Notes: a model not told the origin generated them from the letters alone. A DNA stretch of 12,069 bases from Sphingobacteriaceae bacterium (GCA_023251695.1 JAHEYE010000081.1:1-12069); one strand, 5' to 3'; numbered from the stretch's first letter, positions 1 through 6,193 are shown. Numbers and translations: made by a program.

Positions 1-27
1 ATGTAATTTGACTTAATCATTCTTCCT

Positions 28-111
28 TATCCCTCATCCCTTTTCCCTTATCCCTCATCCCTTATCCCTTATCCCTCATCCCTTTTCCATTATCCCTCTT
101 CCCTCATCCCT
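28..111. repeat. Heptamer tandem repeat (12 x 7 bp), G-rich on the minus strand
   Basis: Twelve consecutive heptamers of approximate form YATCCCT (variants TATCCCT, CATCCCT, TTTCCCT, CTTCCCT, TTTCCAT) fill this stretch without a gap. They group into a higher-order 21-bp period of four units starting at 28, 49, 70 and 91. A degenerate thirteenth copy may precede it at 21-27. Read on the minus strand, the array gives GGG runs separated by 4-nt spacers (ATGA, ATAA, AAAA). It starts inside the TAG stop codon of the minus-strand gene ending at 110, so it would form the first part of that gene's 3' untranslated RNA. The period and coordinates are read directly; any function is inference. Confidence 0.9.
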
Positions 112-1186
112 AAAACCTAACTCCCATTCCAAATTCAATTGCTTGTCTGAATAGCCGGATGCGTGATTCTTTTATAGGAATCGTATTGAATTCAATACTG
201 TAAATTATATTAGCGAAAAATTTATTGCCATTGTATCCGATCTGTGCTCTTCCATGAGCGTAAGTAGGGACATTCATCCGCCAGATATTTCGGTCGGGTT
301 GTTGGTAGTTTTGAATTTGAATGCCACTGCCTATTAAAACTACAGGCGTAAAATGGAACTTACCCATTACAACCTGATAGCCTCCTCCTATGCTGAGAAT
401 GGTAGTAAAAAAATCCCCACCCGTCAATCTGTCGAGGTTTGGGTAATTTGCCGCCTGATCAAAGGGCACAATATTACTATCGGTTTCAATTCTTTGATAC
501 CTTTCTGAAACAGTCATTAAAAAAGAACCTGCGCTTTTCTTTTGGCGTTCTGATTGTGCAAAGGCAGCGTTTAATGAAAAATTCTTATTAAAATTAAATC
601 CTAGATTTAATCCACCCTCAATAACATGCAGATTTTTTGATGTCGGAAAACCCAATGAATCTTCATTCCATTTTGGATAGAACTTTTTATAATCCGCGAA
701 ATAAAACCCTTTGTAATCCCTGTAAAAAATGCCCCACGAAACAATCCGACCTTGAATATTAACGTAAATATCCCTGAACTTTGTTTCTCCATATTTTTCT
801 GTTAAAGCTTTCGAAGCCGGTAATTTGAACATAGCAGCAACATATACCTTTTTTATGCGGATGGCTAGTCCAACCAATCCGGGCATGGCGGGTTGCCAAT
901 TAAAACTCACACCTTCTTTTTGCCGACTGGTAACATTAAACACAACCAAGGGATAAACAAACTTTGGTTTCAGTAAGAAGTTTTTGGGAAATACTTCAAT
1001 GTTTTCAGGAAGGCCGCCGCGCGCTTTTTTGACGGCAGCAAGACTGTCTTTTACTTCTTTCTTCCTTTGTTTTTCGAGTTCGATACGTTTTTTTTCAGCT
1101 AATTTCTTTTCTTTCCTGCTTTGCGAGAAAGAAGAAGTGGAATAGGAGAGGAGGGAAATAAGTAAAATAAATAAATACCTATTCAT
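110..1186 (-). CDS. Exported, probable outer-membrane beta-barrel protein (DUF4421-like)
   Basis: A 358-residue protein of unknown function. Residues 1-21 form a signal peptide: N-terminal Asn-Arg, a hydrophobic run, then Ser-Phe-Ser-Gln, with cleavage likely near Gln22. A strongly basic, probably helical or coiled segment follows at about 23-56 (Arg/Lys/Glu rich). The rest, about 75-358, alternates short polar turns with amphipathic strands and ends in Phe (GMGVRF), as outer-membrane barrels usually do. The YRDYKGFY stretch at about 155-162 recalls the Bacteroidota DUF4421 family, but that assignment is from memory. The gene starts only 6 nt after the lipA stop, so it is very likely co-transcribed with lipA. 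The basic linker between signal peptide and barrel is somewhat unusual and could act in the periplasm. A lipid or envelope role would fit, but nothing in the sequence proves it. Confidence 0.75.
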   Translation of the reverse strand: MNRYLFILLISLLSYSTSSFSQSRKEKKLAEKKRIELEKQRKKEVKDSLAAVKKARGGLPENIEVFPKNFLLKPKFVYPLVVFNVTSRQKEGVSFNWQPAMPGLVGLAIRIKKVYVAAMFKLPASKALTEKYGETKFRDIYVNIQGRIVSWGIFYRDYKGFYFADYKKFYPKWNEDSLGFPTSKNLHVIEGGLNLGFNFNKNFSLNAAFAQSERQKKSAGSFLMTVSERYQRIETDSNIVPFDQAANYPNLDRLTGGDFFTTILSIGGGYQVVMGKFHFTPVVLIGSGIQIQNYQQPDRNIWRMNVPTYAHGRAQIGYNGNKFFANIIYSIEFNTIPIKESRIRLFRQAIEFGMGVRF

Positions 1187-1192
1187 ACAAAA

Positions 1193-2059
1193 TTAAAAAA
1201 TGTGTTTTTCGGCGTGGTACGACGAACGGACAAGCGGACCGCTCTCCACAAAACGGAATCCTTTTTCTAAAGCAATTTCTTTGTACTTTTTAAATTCATC
1301 GGGATGCACAAAACGGGCAACCGGTAAATGTTTCGGTGTTGGTTGTAAATATTGTCCGATCGTCATCACATCGCAATGAACGCTTCTAAGATCATTAATG
1401 GTTTGTAAAACTTCTTCTTCTGTTTCACCCAAGCCCAACATCAAACCGCTTTTTGTTTTTACGCCTGCCTCATCTAAACGTTTTAATACTTCCAGACTGC
1501 GGTCGTACTTAGCTTGTATCCGAACCTGGGCAGTTAAACGGCGGACCGTTTCAATGTTATGCGAAACGATATCCGGTTTTACATCAATGATGCGTTGTAA
1601 ATTATCCCAATTGCCTGCAAAGTCCGGAATTAAACATTCGAATTTTGTTTCAGGACTAATACTTCTTATTTCTTTAATTGTTTCTGCCCAGATAATAGAA
1701 CCGCCGTCTTTTAAATCATCGCGGTCTACAGATGTGATCACACAATGTTTTACGCCCATTAATTTTACAGAGTCAGCAACACGTTTCGGTTCATCCCAGT
1801 CGGCCGGTTTTGGTTTACCTGTTGCAACGGCGCAGAATCCGCAAGAGCGTGTACAAATATTACCAAGAATCATGAAAGTTGCTGTACCCGCACCCCAGCA
1901 TTCGCCCATGTTAGGACAGTTTCCGCTTTCGCAAATGGTGTTAAGTTTGTGTTTACTTACGATGCTGCGTACTTTAAGGTATTCTTCGCCAATGGGAAGT
2001 TTAACTCGTAACCAATCCGGTTTTTTGGGTTTCTGAACTTGTAAATTTTCGGTTTCCAT
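1193..2059 (-). CDS. lipA: Lipoyl synthase (radical SAM)
   Basis: LipA inserts two sulfur atoms into protein-bound octanoyl groups, making the lipoyl cofactor of pyruvate and 2-oxoglutarate dehydrogenases and the glycine cleavage system. It is cytosolic and uses S-adenosylmethionine. The 288-residue protein shows the whole family signature. Cys43, Cys48 and Cys54 (CX4CX5C) bind the auxiliary 4Fe-4S cluster that is sacrificed as sulfur donor. Cys69, Cys73 and Cys76 (CTRSCGFC) bind the radical SAM cluster. The C-terminal RSSYHA (278-283) supplies the serine ligand of the auxiliary cluster. Length is near the Bacteroidota norm and shorter than the E. coli enzyme at the N terminus. The gene sits 18 nt after one envelope-protein gene and 6 nt before another, all on the minus strand. 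No Shine-Dalgarno is visible; the start codon forms the edge of a repeat-like sequence, so translation may be coupled to the upstream gene. Confidence 0.97.
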   Translation of the reverse strand: METENLQVQKPKKPDWLRVKLPIGEEYLKVRSIVSKHKLNTICESGNCPNMGECWGAGTATFMILGNICTRSCGFCAVATGKPKPADWDEPKRVADSVKLMGVKHCVITSVDRDDLKDGGSIIWAETIKEIRSISPETKFECLIPDFAGNWDNLQRIIDVKPDIVSHNIETVRRLTAQVRIQAKYDRSLEVLKRLDEAGVKTKSGLMLGLGETEEEVLQTINDLRSVHCDVMTIGQYLQPTPKHLPVARFVHPDEFKKYKEIALEKGFRFVESGPLVRSSYHAEKHIF

Positions 2060-2077
2060 TCTGAGCTAGTCGAAGGG
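2057..2077 (-). repeat. Dispersed-repeat-like sequence reaching the lipA start codon
   Basis: On the minus strand the spacer between the upstream stop codon and lipA reads CCCTTCGACTAGCTCAGAAT, followed by the G that completes the lipA ATG. Sequences of the form CCCTTCGACNAGCTCAG are, to my knowledge, frequent intergenic repeats in Bacteroidota and other environmental genomes. Here the copy fills the whole 18-nt spacer and gives the start codon, leaving no room for a ribosome-binding site. Repeat status rests on recall, since only one copy is present in this window. Confidence 0.5.
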
Positions 2078-2830
2078 TTAAAACCATTTCTTGCCGAACA
2101 CAAATCCGACATAAAATGTTACCACGAGGTTTTCAGCAGGGTTTCTCGCCATTATCGGAAGTGCTTTCGGATAATAATCGCAGGCAACACCTGTTTCAAT
2201 AGCACGCACCCAATAAGAGTAAGGCGCATACTCAAAACTCAAATTCAATTTACCGTGTAAGCCGGGATATAATTTAATTTCATCAAGTCCGTTAATAAAT
2301 GGCCCTTTACCAACAACGCTGTCCTGGGTAAAATTTTCGGCATCGTATTTAACCGATTCCGGTCCGCGTTTTGGACCAATACCTCTGTAAACAAGAACAT
2401 AATAAGGTTTGGCAACAGCCAATGCTGCGCCAATTACATAAGAGCAACGGATTTCAATTGACTTTCTATCGGAGCGTTTGTAAATTACGTTCTGGATTCC
2501 TGTTCCAACGCGGAAGGTGGCTACGTTATTAATTTTTCCGTAAACAAAACGTTTAGCGTTTTCCTCTGTACTTTTAACTTTAATTTCCTTTGGGTGCTTC
2601 AGGGTCATGCCTTCAAACTCCAGTAAAGATTTTGTTTTGGCTGTCAGGTGTTTTGCGCGACGGTAACCAACCCCAAAACCGCGGGTATGCGCAAAAATTT
2701 TAAAAGTGGCTTCATGACGGAACAGTACATTAACATCCTGACCTTTTTCAATAGCTTCCAATGTGCTTTGAGAAAAGACATTATACGATAAGAACAGAGC
2801 TAAAAATGATAAAAGACGTTTGTAAATCAT
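2078..2830 (-). CDS. Exported, probable outer-membrane protein of unknown function
   Basis: A 250-residue protein that I cannot assign to a named family. Residues 1-20 form a signal peptide (basic MIYKR, hydrophobic core, then NVFSQ) with cleavage probably before Gln21. The mature part is rich in alternating hydrophobic and polar residues with many aromatic and Gly turns, for example FGVGYRR near 52-58 and FYVGFVFGKKWF at the end. The terminal Phe and beta character suggest a small outer-membrane barrel. It is the first gene of the cluster leading into lipA 18 nt downstream. A perfect Bacteroidota -7 box ends 5 nt before its ATG, which supports this start and suggests a very short or absent 5' leader. 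The link with lipoate synthesis is positional only. Confidence 0.75.
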   Translation of the reverse strand: MIYKRLLSFLALFLSYNVFSQSTLEAIEKGQDVNVLFRHEATFKIFAHTRGFGVGYRRAKHLTAKTKSLLEFEGMTLKHPKEIKVKSTEENAKRFVYGKINNVATFRVGTGIQNVIYKRSDRKSIEIRCSYVIGAALAVAKPYYVLVYRGIGPKRGPESVKYDAENFTQDSVVGKGPFINGLDEIKLYPGLHGKLNLSFEYAPYSYWVRAIETGVACDYYPKALPIMARNPAENLVVTFYVGFVFGKKWF

Positions 2831-2835
2831 TGTAA

Positions 2836-2843
2836 CAAATTTA
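2836..2843 (-). promoter_or_regulatory. -7 promoter box TAAATTTG for the lipA cluster
   Basis: The minus strand carries a perfect match to the Bacteroidota -7 consensus TAnnTTTG, separated from the ATG at 2830 by only five bases (TTACA). I see no clear TTTG -33 box at the usual 19-21 nt distance, so the call rests on the -7 element alone. The predicted transcription start falls at or within a few bases of the start codon. Confidence 0.5.
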
Positions 2844-2892
2844 CATAATTTTGAGGTTTAAACCTACTTTTGAAACTTAGTTAATTGAATCG

Positions 2893-2990
2893 CTTTTGGG
2901 CTAAAGCCCTTAAGATTTGTTGATTTATTTAGCCACGACCTTAAGGTCGTGGCAATGAATAGAAAAATAAAACCGGGCTTTAGCCCAAAG
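2893..2990. repeat. REP/BIME-like palindromic element (three palindromes)
   Basis: Outer arms TTTGGGCTAAAGCCC (2895-2909) and GGGCTTTAGCCCAAA (2975-2989) are exact 15-bp inverted repeats, and each contains its own near-palindrome GGGCTWWAGCCC. Between them lies a perfect 22-bp palindrome at 2932-2953 with arms GCCACGACC and GGTCGTGGC around TTAA. AT-rich spacers of about 22 bp separate the parts. The layout resembles bacterial interspersed mosaic elements mobilised by REP-associated Y1 transposases, and I recall similar GGGCTAAAGCCC / CCACGACCTTAAGG repeats scattered in Bacteroidota genomes. It lies between the divergent genes at 2830 and 3030. It could form a cruciform, or a structured RNA if transcribed. 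Confidence 0.8.
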
Positions 2991-3029
2991 TTATTAAGAA
3001 CGAATTGTAACATTAAAAAATCACAAAAA

Positions 3030-3437
3030 ATGATAACAAGTACAGTCAAATATCCCGGTGAATTAAGAACCGAAGCGGTTCATGTAAAGAGCGGAAATGT
3101 AATAATTACAGATGCGCCAACCGACAATCACGGTAAGGGCGAGGCCTTTTCGCCCACCGATCTGGTGGCAACTGCCTTGGCCTGTTGTATGATTTCTGTA
3201 ATGGGGATTGTATCGATGAAAGAGGGCATTACTAAAACCGATGGTGCTACCGCTGAGGTGACCAAGGTGATGTATCCCGATCCGCGGAGAATAGGGGAAA
3301 TACACATAAAACTGATCATGCCGAAAAGTGGCTTTACAGATAAAGAGAAGAAAATGTACGAGCATGCGGCCCATACTTGTCCGGTTGCCAAGAGTCTGCA
3401 TCCTGATTTAAAGCAGGTCATAACATTTGTTTGGTAA
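3030..3437 (+). CDS. OsmC-family peroxiredoxin-like protein
   Basis: A 135-residue OsmC/Ohr-fold protein. Members of the family reduce organic hydroperoxides through a cysteine pair in the cytosol; some YhfA-like members have no known substrate. The sequence shows GEAFSPTDLVATALACCM (37-54), with Cys52/Cys53 in the position of the first reactive cysteine, and HTCPVAKSL (115-123), with Cys117 as the second. The length fits the family. An in-frame ATG exists at 2949, but the extra 27 residues would be encoded by the palindromic repeat and look nothing like an OsmC N terminus. The ATG at 3030 gives the expected MITSTVKYPG start, after an A-rich stretch typical of Bacteroidota. The double Cys52-Cys53 is a small oddity. 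The gene ends 23 nt before a strong terminator. Ohr, OsmC and YhfA subtypes cannot be separated by eye. Confidence 0.9.
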   Translation: MITSTVKYPGELRTEAVHVKSGNVIITDAPTDNHGKGEAFSPTDLVATALACCMISVMGIVSMKEGITKTDGATAEVTKVMYPDPRRIGEIHIKLIMPKSGFTDKEKKMYEHAAHTCPVAKSLHPDLKQVITFVW

Positions 3438-3460
3438 GAAATTGGAAAGAGGCTAAACAC

Positions 3461-3492
3461 AAAAGCCCTGAAGGATTACTTCAGGGCTTTTT
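3461..3492. terminator. Bidirectional Rho-independent terminator
   Basis: A perfect 13-bp stem (AAAAGCCCTGAAG with CTTCAGGGCTTTT) closes on the 5-nt loop GATTA and runs into T residues on the plus strand. The complement also ends in TTTT followed by T-rich sequence. It lies between the OsmC gene (stop at 3437) and the convergent lipoprotein gene (stop at 3512), and probably serves both. Confidence 0.9.
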
Positions 3493-3511
3493 ATATAAAT
3501 TAAGGCTTAAA

Positions 3512-3640
3512 TTAAGCGATTTTGTTTTGGTTGGTTGTATTAACTTTCGAGTAAGCAGGACATTTTTCGTGCGATTTGCATGAAGAGAAAAGAACCGCTA
3601 CGAAAGCGAAAACAGAAGCAATGATGATAACTTTTTTCAT
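3512..3640 (-). CDS. Small lipoprotein, 42 residues
   Basis: Codons read on the minus strand give a 42-residue protein. It opens with MKK, then a hydrophobic stretch VIIIASVFAFVAVLF (4-18), then the lipobox SSC with the lipidated Cys at 21. The mature peptide would be only 22 residues (CKSHEKCPAYSK, then a polar Asn/Lys-rich tail ending IA), with a second Cys at 27. Lipid modification and outer-membrane anchoring are inferred from the lipobox. It has its own promoter box upstream (TATATTTG at 3661-3668) and a strong terminator downstream, so it looks like an independent short transcription unit. I recall similar tiny lipoproteins with a CPAY-like motif in Bacteroidota; their function is unknown. 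It falls below common ORF length cut-offs. Confidence 0.85.
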   Translation of the reverse strand: MKKVIIIASVFAFVAVLFSSCKSHEKCPAYSKVNTTNQNKIA

Positions 3641-3660
3641 AGTTTATTAGGTTTATTTCA

Positions 3661-3692
3661 CAAATATAAGATTATATCAAAAATAATAAAAA
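3661..3692 (-). promoter_or_regulatory. Promoter of the small lipoprotein gene
   Basis: The minus strand has a perfect -7 box TATATTTG at 3668-3661 and a 3-of-4 match (TTTT) to the -33 box TTTG at 3692-3689, with a 20-nt spacer. The ATG at 3640 lies 20 nt after the -7 box, giving a short normal leader. The geometry matches the Bacteroidota housekeeping promoter. Confidence 0.6.
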
Positions 3693-3698
3693 AAATGT

Positions 3699-3730
3699 TT
3701 TTCACAATGTTAAAATAGCGGATATATTCG
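3699..3730 (+). promoter_or_regulatory. Promoter of ung, near-leaderless
   Basis: TTTT at 3699-3702 (3 of 4 for the -33 box), a 20-nt spacer, then TATATTCG at 3723-3730 (one mismatch to TAnnTTTG). Only three bases (CCT) separate the box from the ung ATG at 3734, so transcription would begin at about the start codon. The unit is divergent from the lipoprotein promoter. Confidence 0.5.
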
Positions 3731-3733
3731 CCT

Positions 3734-4405
3734 ATGGTTACACCCAAAATAGAGGAAAAATGGTTAAATGCTATTAATGAAGAGTTTAAAAAGGATTACT
3801 TCATCAATTTGAAGAGCTTTTTGCTTGAAGAACGAAAGCAATTCAAGGTTTACCCTCCCGGAAACCGCATGTTTGCAGCCTTCGATTTTACCCCTTTTGA
3901 TAAGGTAAAAGTGGTGATTTTGGGACAAGATCCTTACCATGGCGATGGGCAAGCCAATGGTTTATGCTTCTCGGTAGCCGATGGTATCAGACAGCCTCCA
4001 TCCTTAGTCAATATTTTTAAAGAACTGCATGAAGATATAGGCTGTGCTAAACCACAAAGCGGGAACCTGGAACCATGGGCGCAACAAGGTGTGTTTTTAC
4101 TTAACGCTACTTTAACGGTAAGAGCAAACACGGCAGGCAGTCATCAGAACAAAGGTTGGGAATTATTTACCGATGCGGTTATTAAAACTTTAAGTGATAA
4201 AAAAGAAAATCTTGTTTTTTTATTGTGGGGAAATTATGCCAAAGCAAAAACTGTTTTAATTGATGCCAATAAACATTTGGTGTTAACAGCATCGCATCCA
4301 TCACCCTTAGCCCGCGGGGCATTTTTTGGAAGTAAACATTTTAGTAAAACGAATCAATACTTGAAAAGCAAAGGTATTGAAGAAGTGAATTGGTGTTTGG
4401 GTTGA
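3734..4405 (+). CDS. ung: Uracil-DNA glycosylase, family 1
   Basis: Ung removes uracil from DNA after cytosine deamination or dUTP misincorporation, starting base-excision repair. The 223-residue protein has all family-1 motifs. The water-activating loop GQDPYH (64-69) carries catalytic Asp66, followed by GQANGLCFSV (72-81) for uracil recognition. PPSL (88-91) is the Pro-rich loop. LLNATLTV (122-129) contains the uracil-contacting Asn124. HPSPL (188-192) is the DNA-intercalation loop, with His188 and Leu192. Length is close to the E. coli enzyme. The start at 3734 gives a normal family N terminus; a -7 promoter box ends three bases before it, leaving essentially no leader. The gene appears monocistronic, with a possible weak terminator over its stop codon. 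Confidence 0.97.
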   Translation: MVTPKIEEKWLNAINEEFKKDYFINLKSFLLEERKQFKVYPPGNRMFAAFDFTPFDKVKVVILGQDPYHGDGQANGLCFSVADGIRQPPSLVNIFKELHEDIGCAKPQSGNLEPWAQQGVFLLNATLTVRANTAGSHQNKGWELFTDAVIKTLSDKKENLVFLLWGNYAKAKTVLIDANKHLVLTASHPSPLARGAFFGSKHFSKTNQYLKSKGIEEVNWCLG

Positions 4406-4434
4406 TGTTAAAATAGCTTTAATCAATTTTTTTT
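4402..4434 (+). terminator. Possible weak terminator of ung
   Basis: TTGAT (4402-4406) can pair with ATCAA (4422-4426), and the stem may extend inward through TTAA pairing with a bulge. Eight T residues follow (4427-4434). It overlaps the ung stop codon. The stem is short and AT-rich, so confidence is modest. Confidence 0.4.
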
Positions 4435-4500
4435 CGTAAATTTAATAATGTGAAAACAATTTTGAGTTATGGCTACACCAGACTTCGCTTAATTAAAAAA

Positions 4501-4515
4501 ATTGTTATAAACAAT
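4501..4515. promoter_or_regulatory. Inverted repeat upstream of the T9SS pair
   Basis: ATTGTT-ATA-AACAAT is a perfect 6-bp inverted repeat with a 3-nt centre, ending 22 nt before the preferred start at 4538. It could be an operator or a weak RNA hairpin in the leader. In AT-rich DNA such a palindrome can also arise by chance. The wider 4406-4537 spacer holds nothing else I can name except a weak -7-like TAAATTTA at 4437-4444. Confidence 0.25.
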
Positions 4516-4537
4516 GGTGTTCAAAAAAGCATATAAA

Positions 4538-6193
4538 ATGAAATATATTTTGGTTGTTATAATTTCCTCTTTGTTTAACTACGTTGTTAACTCGCAAGTT
4601 AATATGCAATGGGCAAAGCAAGTCGGCAATGCACAGTCGGAAGCAGAATGGACAACCTGTGTTGATGCATTTGGGAATGTATATGTGACGGGGGGATTTA
4701 CAGGTACTGTAGATTTTGATCCGGGAATTGGAACATTTAATATTACTGCTGCCAGCACTTCAGATAATTTCATTTTGAAATTGGATCCGTCTGGAAATTT
4801 AGTTAGTGTAAGAACAGTTACGGCTATTTCGGTCAGGACAATGTATATTGACCCAAGCGGAAATATTTACACAGCAGGGCAATTTACTAATACGACAGAT
4901 TTTGACCCGGGCCCCGGGACATACACTATGTCCGCAGCAGCTGGTGGAAATTATCTGTTAAAATTAGATGCGTTAGGAAATTTTGTTTGGGCAAGAAAAA
5001 TTGCCAACGCCGGAATTTCATTACCCTTGGCTATTACGAGTGATGCATTAAATAATGTTTATACTACGGGATATTTTATATCAGCTCCGGATTTTGATCC
5101 TGGTCCCGGAAGCTTTCTCCTTTTAGGCAATGGAGGTACAGATGTATTTATTAGCAAATTAGACGTGTCTGGAAATTTTGTCTGGGCTAAACAATTAGGC
5201 GGAACTTCAAATGAATCTGGTTCTTCAATTAATATTAATTCTTCCGGAAATATTATTACTAGCGGTTCGTTTGCAGGGATAGTTGACTTTGACCCAGGTG
5301 CTGGAACCTATACATTAGATGCATCTAATGGAGGTACTTTCATATCACAAATAGATGGTTCTGGTAATTTTGTAACAGCACAACAAATTGGAGGGTCAGG
5401 TCGTAGCTCTTGTTTTGATTCCTCTTTTAATTTATATGTTACCGGTATTTTTAACTCTATTGCAGATTTTGATCCAAGCCCATCGACATATACTTTAAAT
5501 GCAAGTAATGGCTCGTTTTATGTCACTAAGTTGGATCCGTTCGGTAACTTTATTTGGGCGCGACAAATGGGAGTAAGTTATCCAAATGGTGAGCCGGTTT
5601 CAATCTCTGCTGATATATCCGGAGTTTATACAGCAGGATATTTTCAAACTTCGGGTGATTTTGACTCGGGTCCCGGAGTATTAACTTTTACTTCTCTGGG
5701 AGGTTATGATTCTTATATCTCAAAACTTGATCCATCTGGAAATTTTTTGTGGGCTGAGCAGATTGGCGGAACAACCGGAGAAATTATTTGGGGACTTGCA
5801 GTAGATGCGCCGGGAAATGTTTATACTTCTGGAACTTTTGATGGAACAACAGATTTTGATCCGGGCGCAGGCGCATATAATTTAACAAGTGTTGGAGGTA
5901 CCGATGTTTTTATTCATAAATTAACTCAAGGCTCTTCTAATATTAATGAAACGGGTTTGCAAAACGAATTTATAATTAAACCAAACCCGGTCAGCGATAA
6001 ATTATTTTTTAAAAATTTAAATGGTGCTGATGTAAAAAAATACGTTTTATTAAATAGTCAAGGCAAAGAAGTTTTAACCGCACAAAATACAACAGAAGAA
6101 TTGGATGTAAGTTCCTTGCCTGATGGTTTGTATTTTTTGCAAGTGCAAACAAAAGAAGGAGTTAAAACTAAGAAAATTGTTATAGAACATTAG
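4538..6193 (+). CDS. T9SS-secreted seven-bladed beta-propeller (SBBP-type repeats)
   Basis: A 551-residue exported protein. The ATG at 4538 begins directly with a signal peptide (MKYILVVIISSLF to NSQ, about 1-20); an upstream in-frame ATG at 4514 would add eight residues before it and is less likely. Seven repeats of about 60-65 residues follow, each with a DFDPG-type turn (Asp at about 59, 121, 185, 250, 310, 374, 439), a GNVYVTG-like strand and a KLDPSGNFVWAKQIG-like strand. The N-terminal QWAKQVG supplies the strand missing from the last repeat, a classic velcro closure of a propeller. This matches the SBBP (beta-propeller) repeat family. Residues about 479-551 form a T9SS type A sorting domain: PNPVSDKLFF, a central strand with LLNSQGKEV, DVSSLPDGLYFLQV, and a basic end. 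Such proteins are cut and anchored or released at the cell surface. Ligand unknown. It abuts the next gene. Confidence 0.9.
   Translation: MKYILVVIISSLFNYVVNSQVNMQWAKQVGNAQSEAEWTTCVDAFGNVYVTGGFTGTVDFDPGIGTFNITAASTSDNFILKLDPSGNLVSVRTVTAISVRTMYIDPSGNIYTAGQFTNTTDFDPGPGTYTMSAAAGGNYLLKLDALGNFVWARKIANAGISLPLAITSDALNNVYTTGYFISAPDFDPGPGSFLLLGNGGTDVFISKLDVSGNFVWAKQLGGTSNESGSSININSSGNIITSGSFAGIVDFDPGAGTYTLDASNGGTFISQIDGSGNFVTAQQIGGSGRSSCFDSSFNLYVTGIFNSIADFDPSPSTYTLNASNGSFYVTKLDPFGNFIWARQMGVSYPNGEPVSISADISGVYTAGYFQTSGDFDSGPGVLTFTSLGGYDSYISKLDPSGNFLWAEQIGGTTGEIIWGLAVDAPGNVYTSGTFDGTTDFDPGAGAYNLTSVGGTDVFIHKLTQGSSNINETGLQNEFIIKPNPVSDKLFFKNLNGADVKKYVLLNSQGKEVLTAQNTTEELDVSSLPDGLYFLQVQTKEGVKTKKIVIEH

Noticed and set aside
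28..111. CRISPR array
   Set aside because: Units are 7 bp with no unique spacers; this is a simple tandem repeat.
1398..2036. Long plus-strand open frame opposite lipA
   Set aside because: It is wholly antisense to a certain lipA gene, and its translation has no recognisable domain; it is a shadow of the lipA codon pattern.
2893..2990. Rho-independent terminator or riboswitch
   Set aside because: No T-run follows the palindromes and no known riboswitch core is visible; the symmetry is that of a DNA-level repeat element.
3063..3460. Two minus-strand open frames opposite the OsmC gene
   Set aside because: Both lie antisense to a well-supported OsmC-family gene and show no domain or promoter.
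4514..4537. Upstream ATG at 4514 as start of the propeller protein
   Set aside because: It adds eight residues before an otherwise well-formed signal peptide; the ATG at 4538 directly opens the signal peptide.
4700..5900. Recent DNA-level tandem duplication in the propeller gene
   Set aside because: The repeats are clear in protein but diverged in nucleotide sequence, so they are ancient blades and not a recent expansion.
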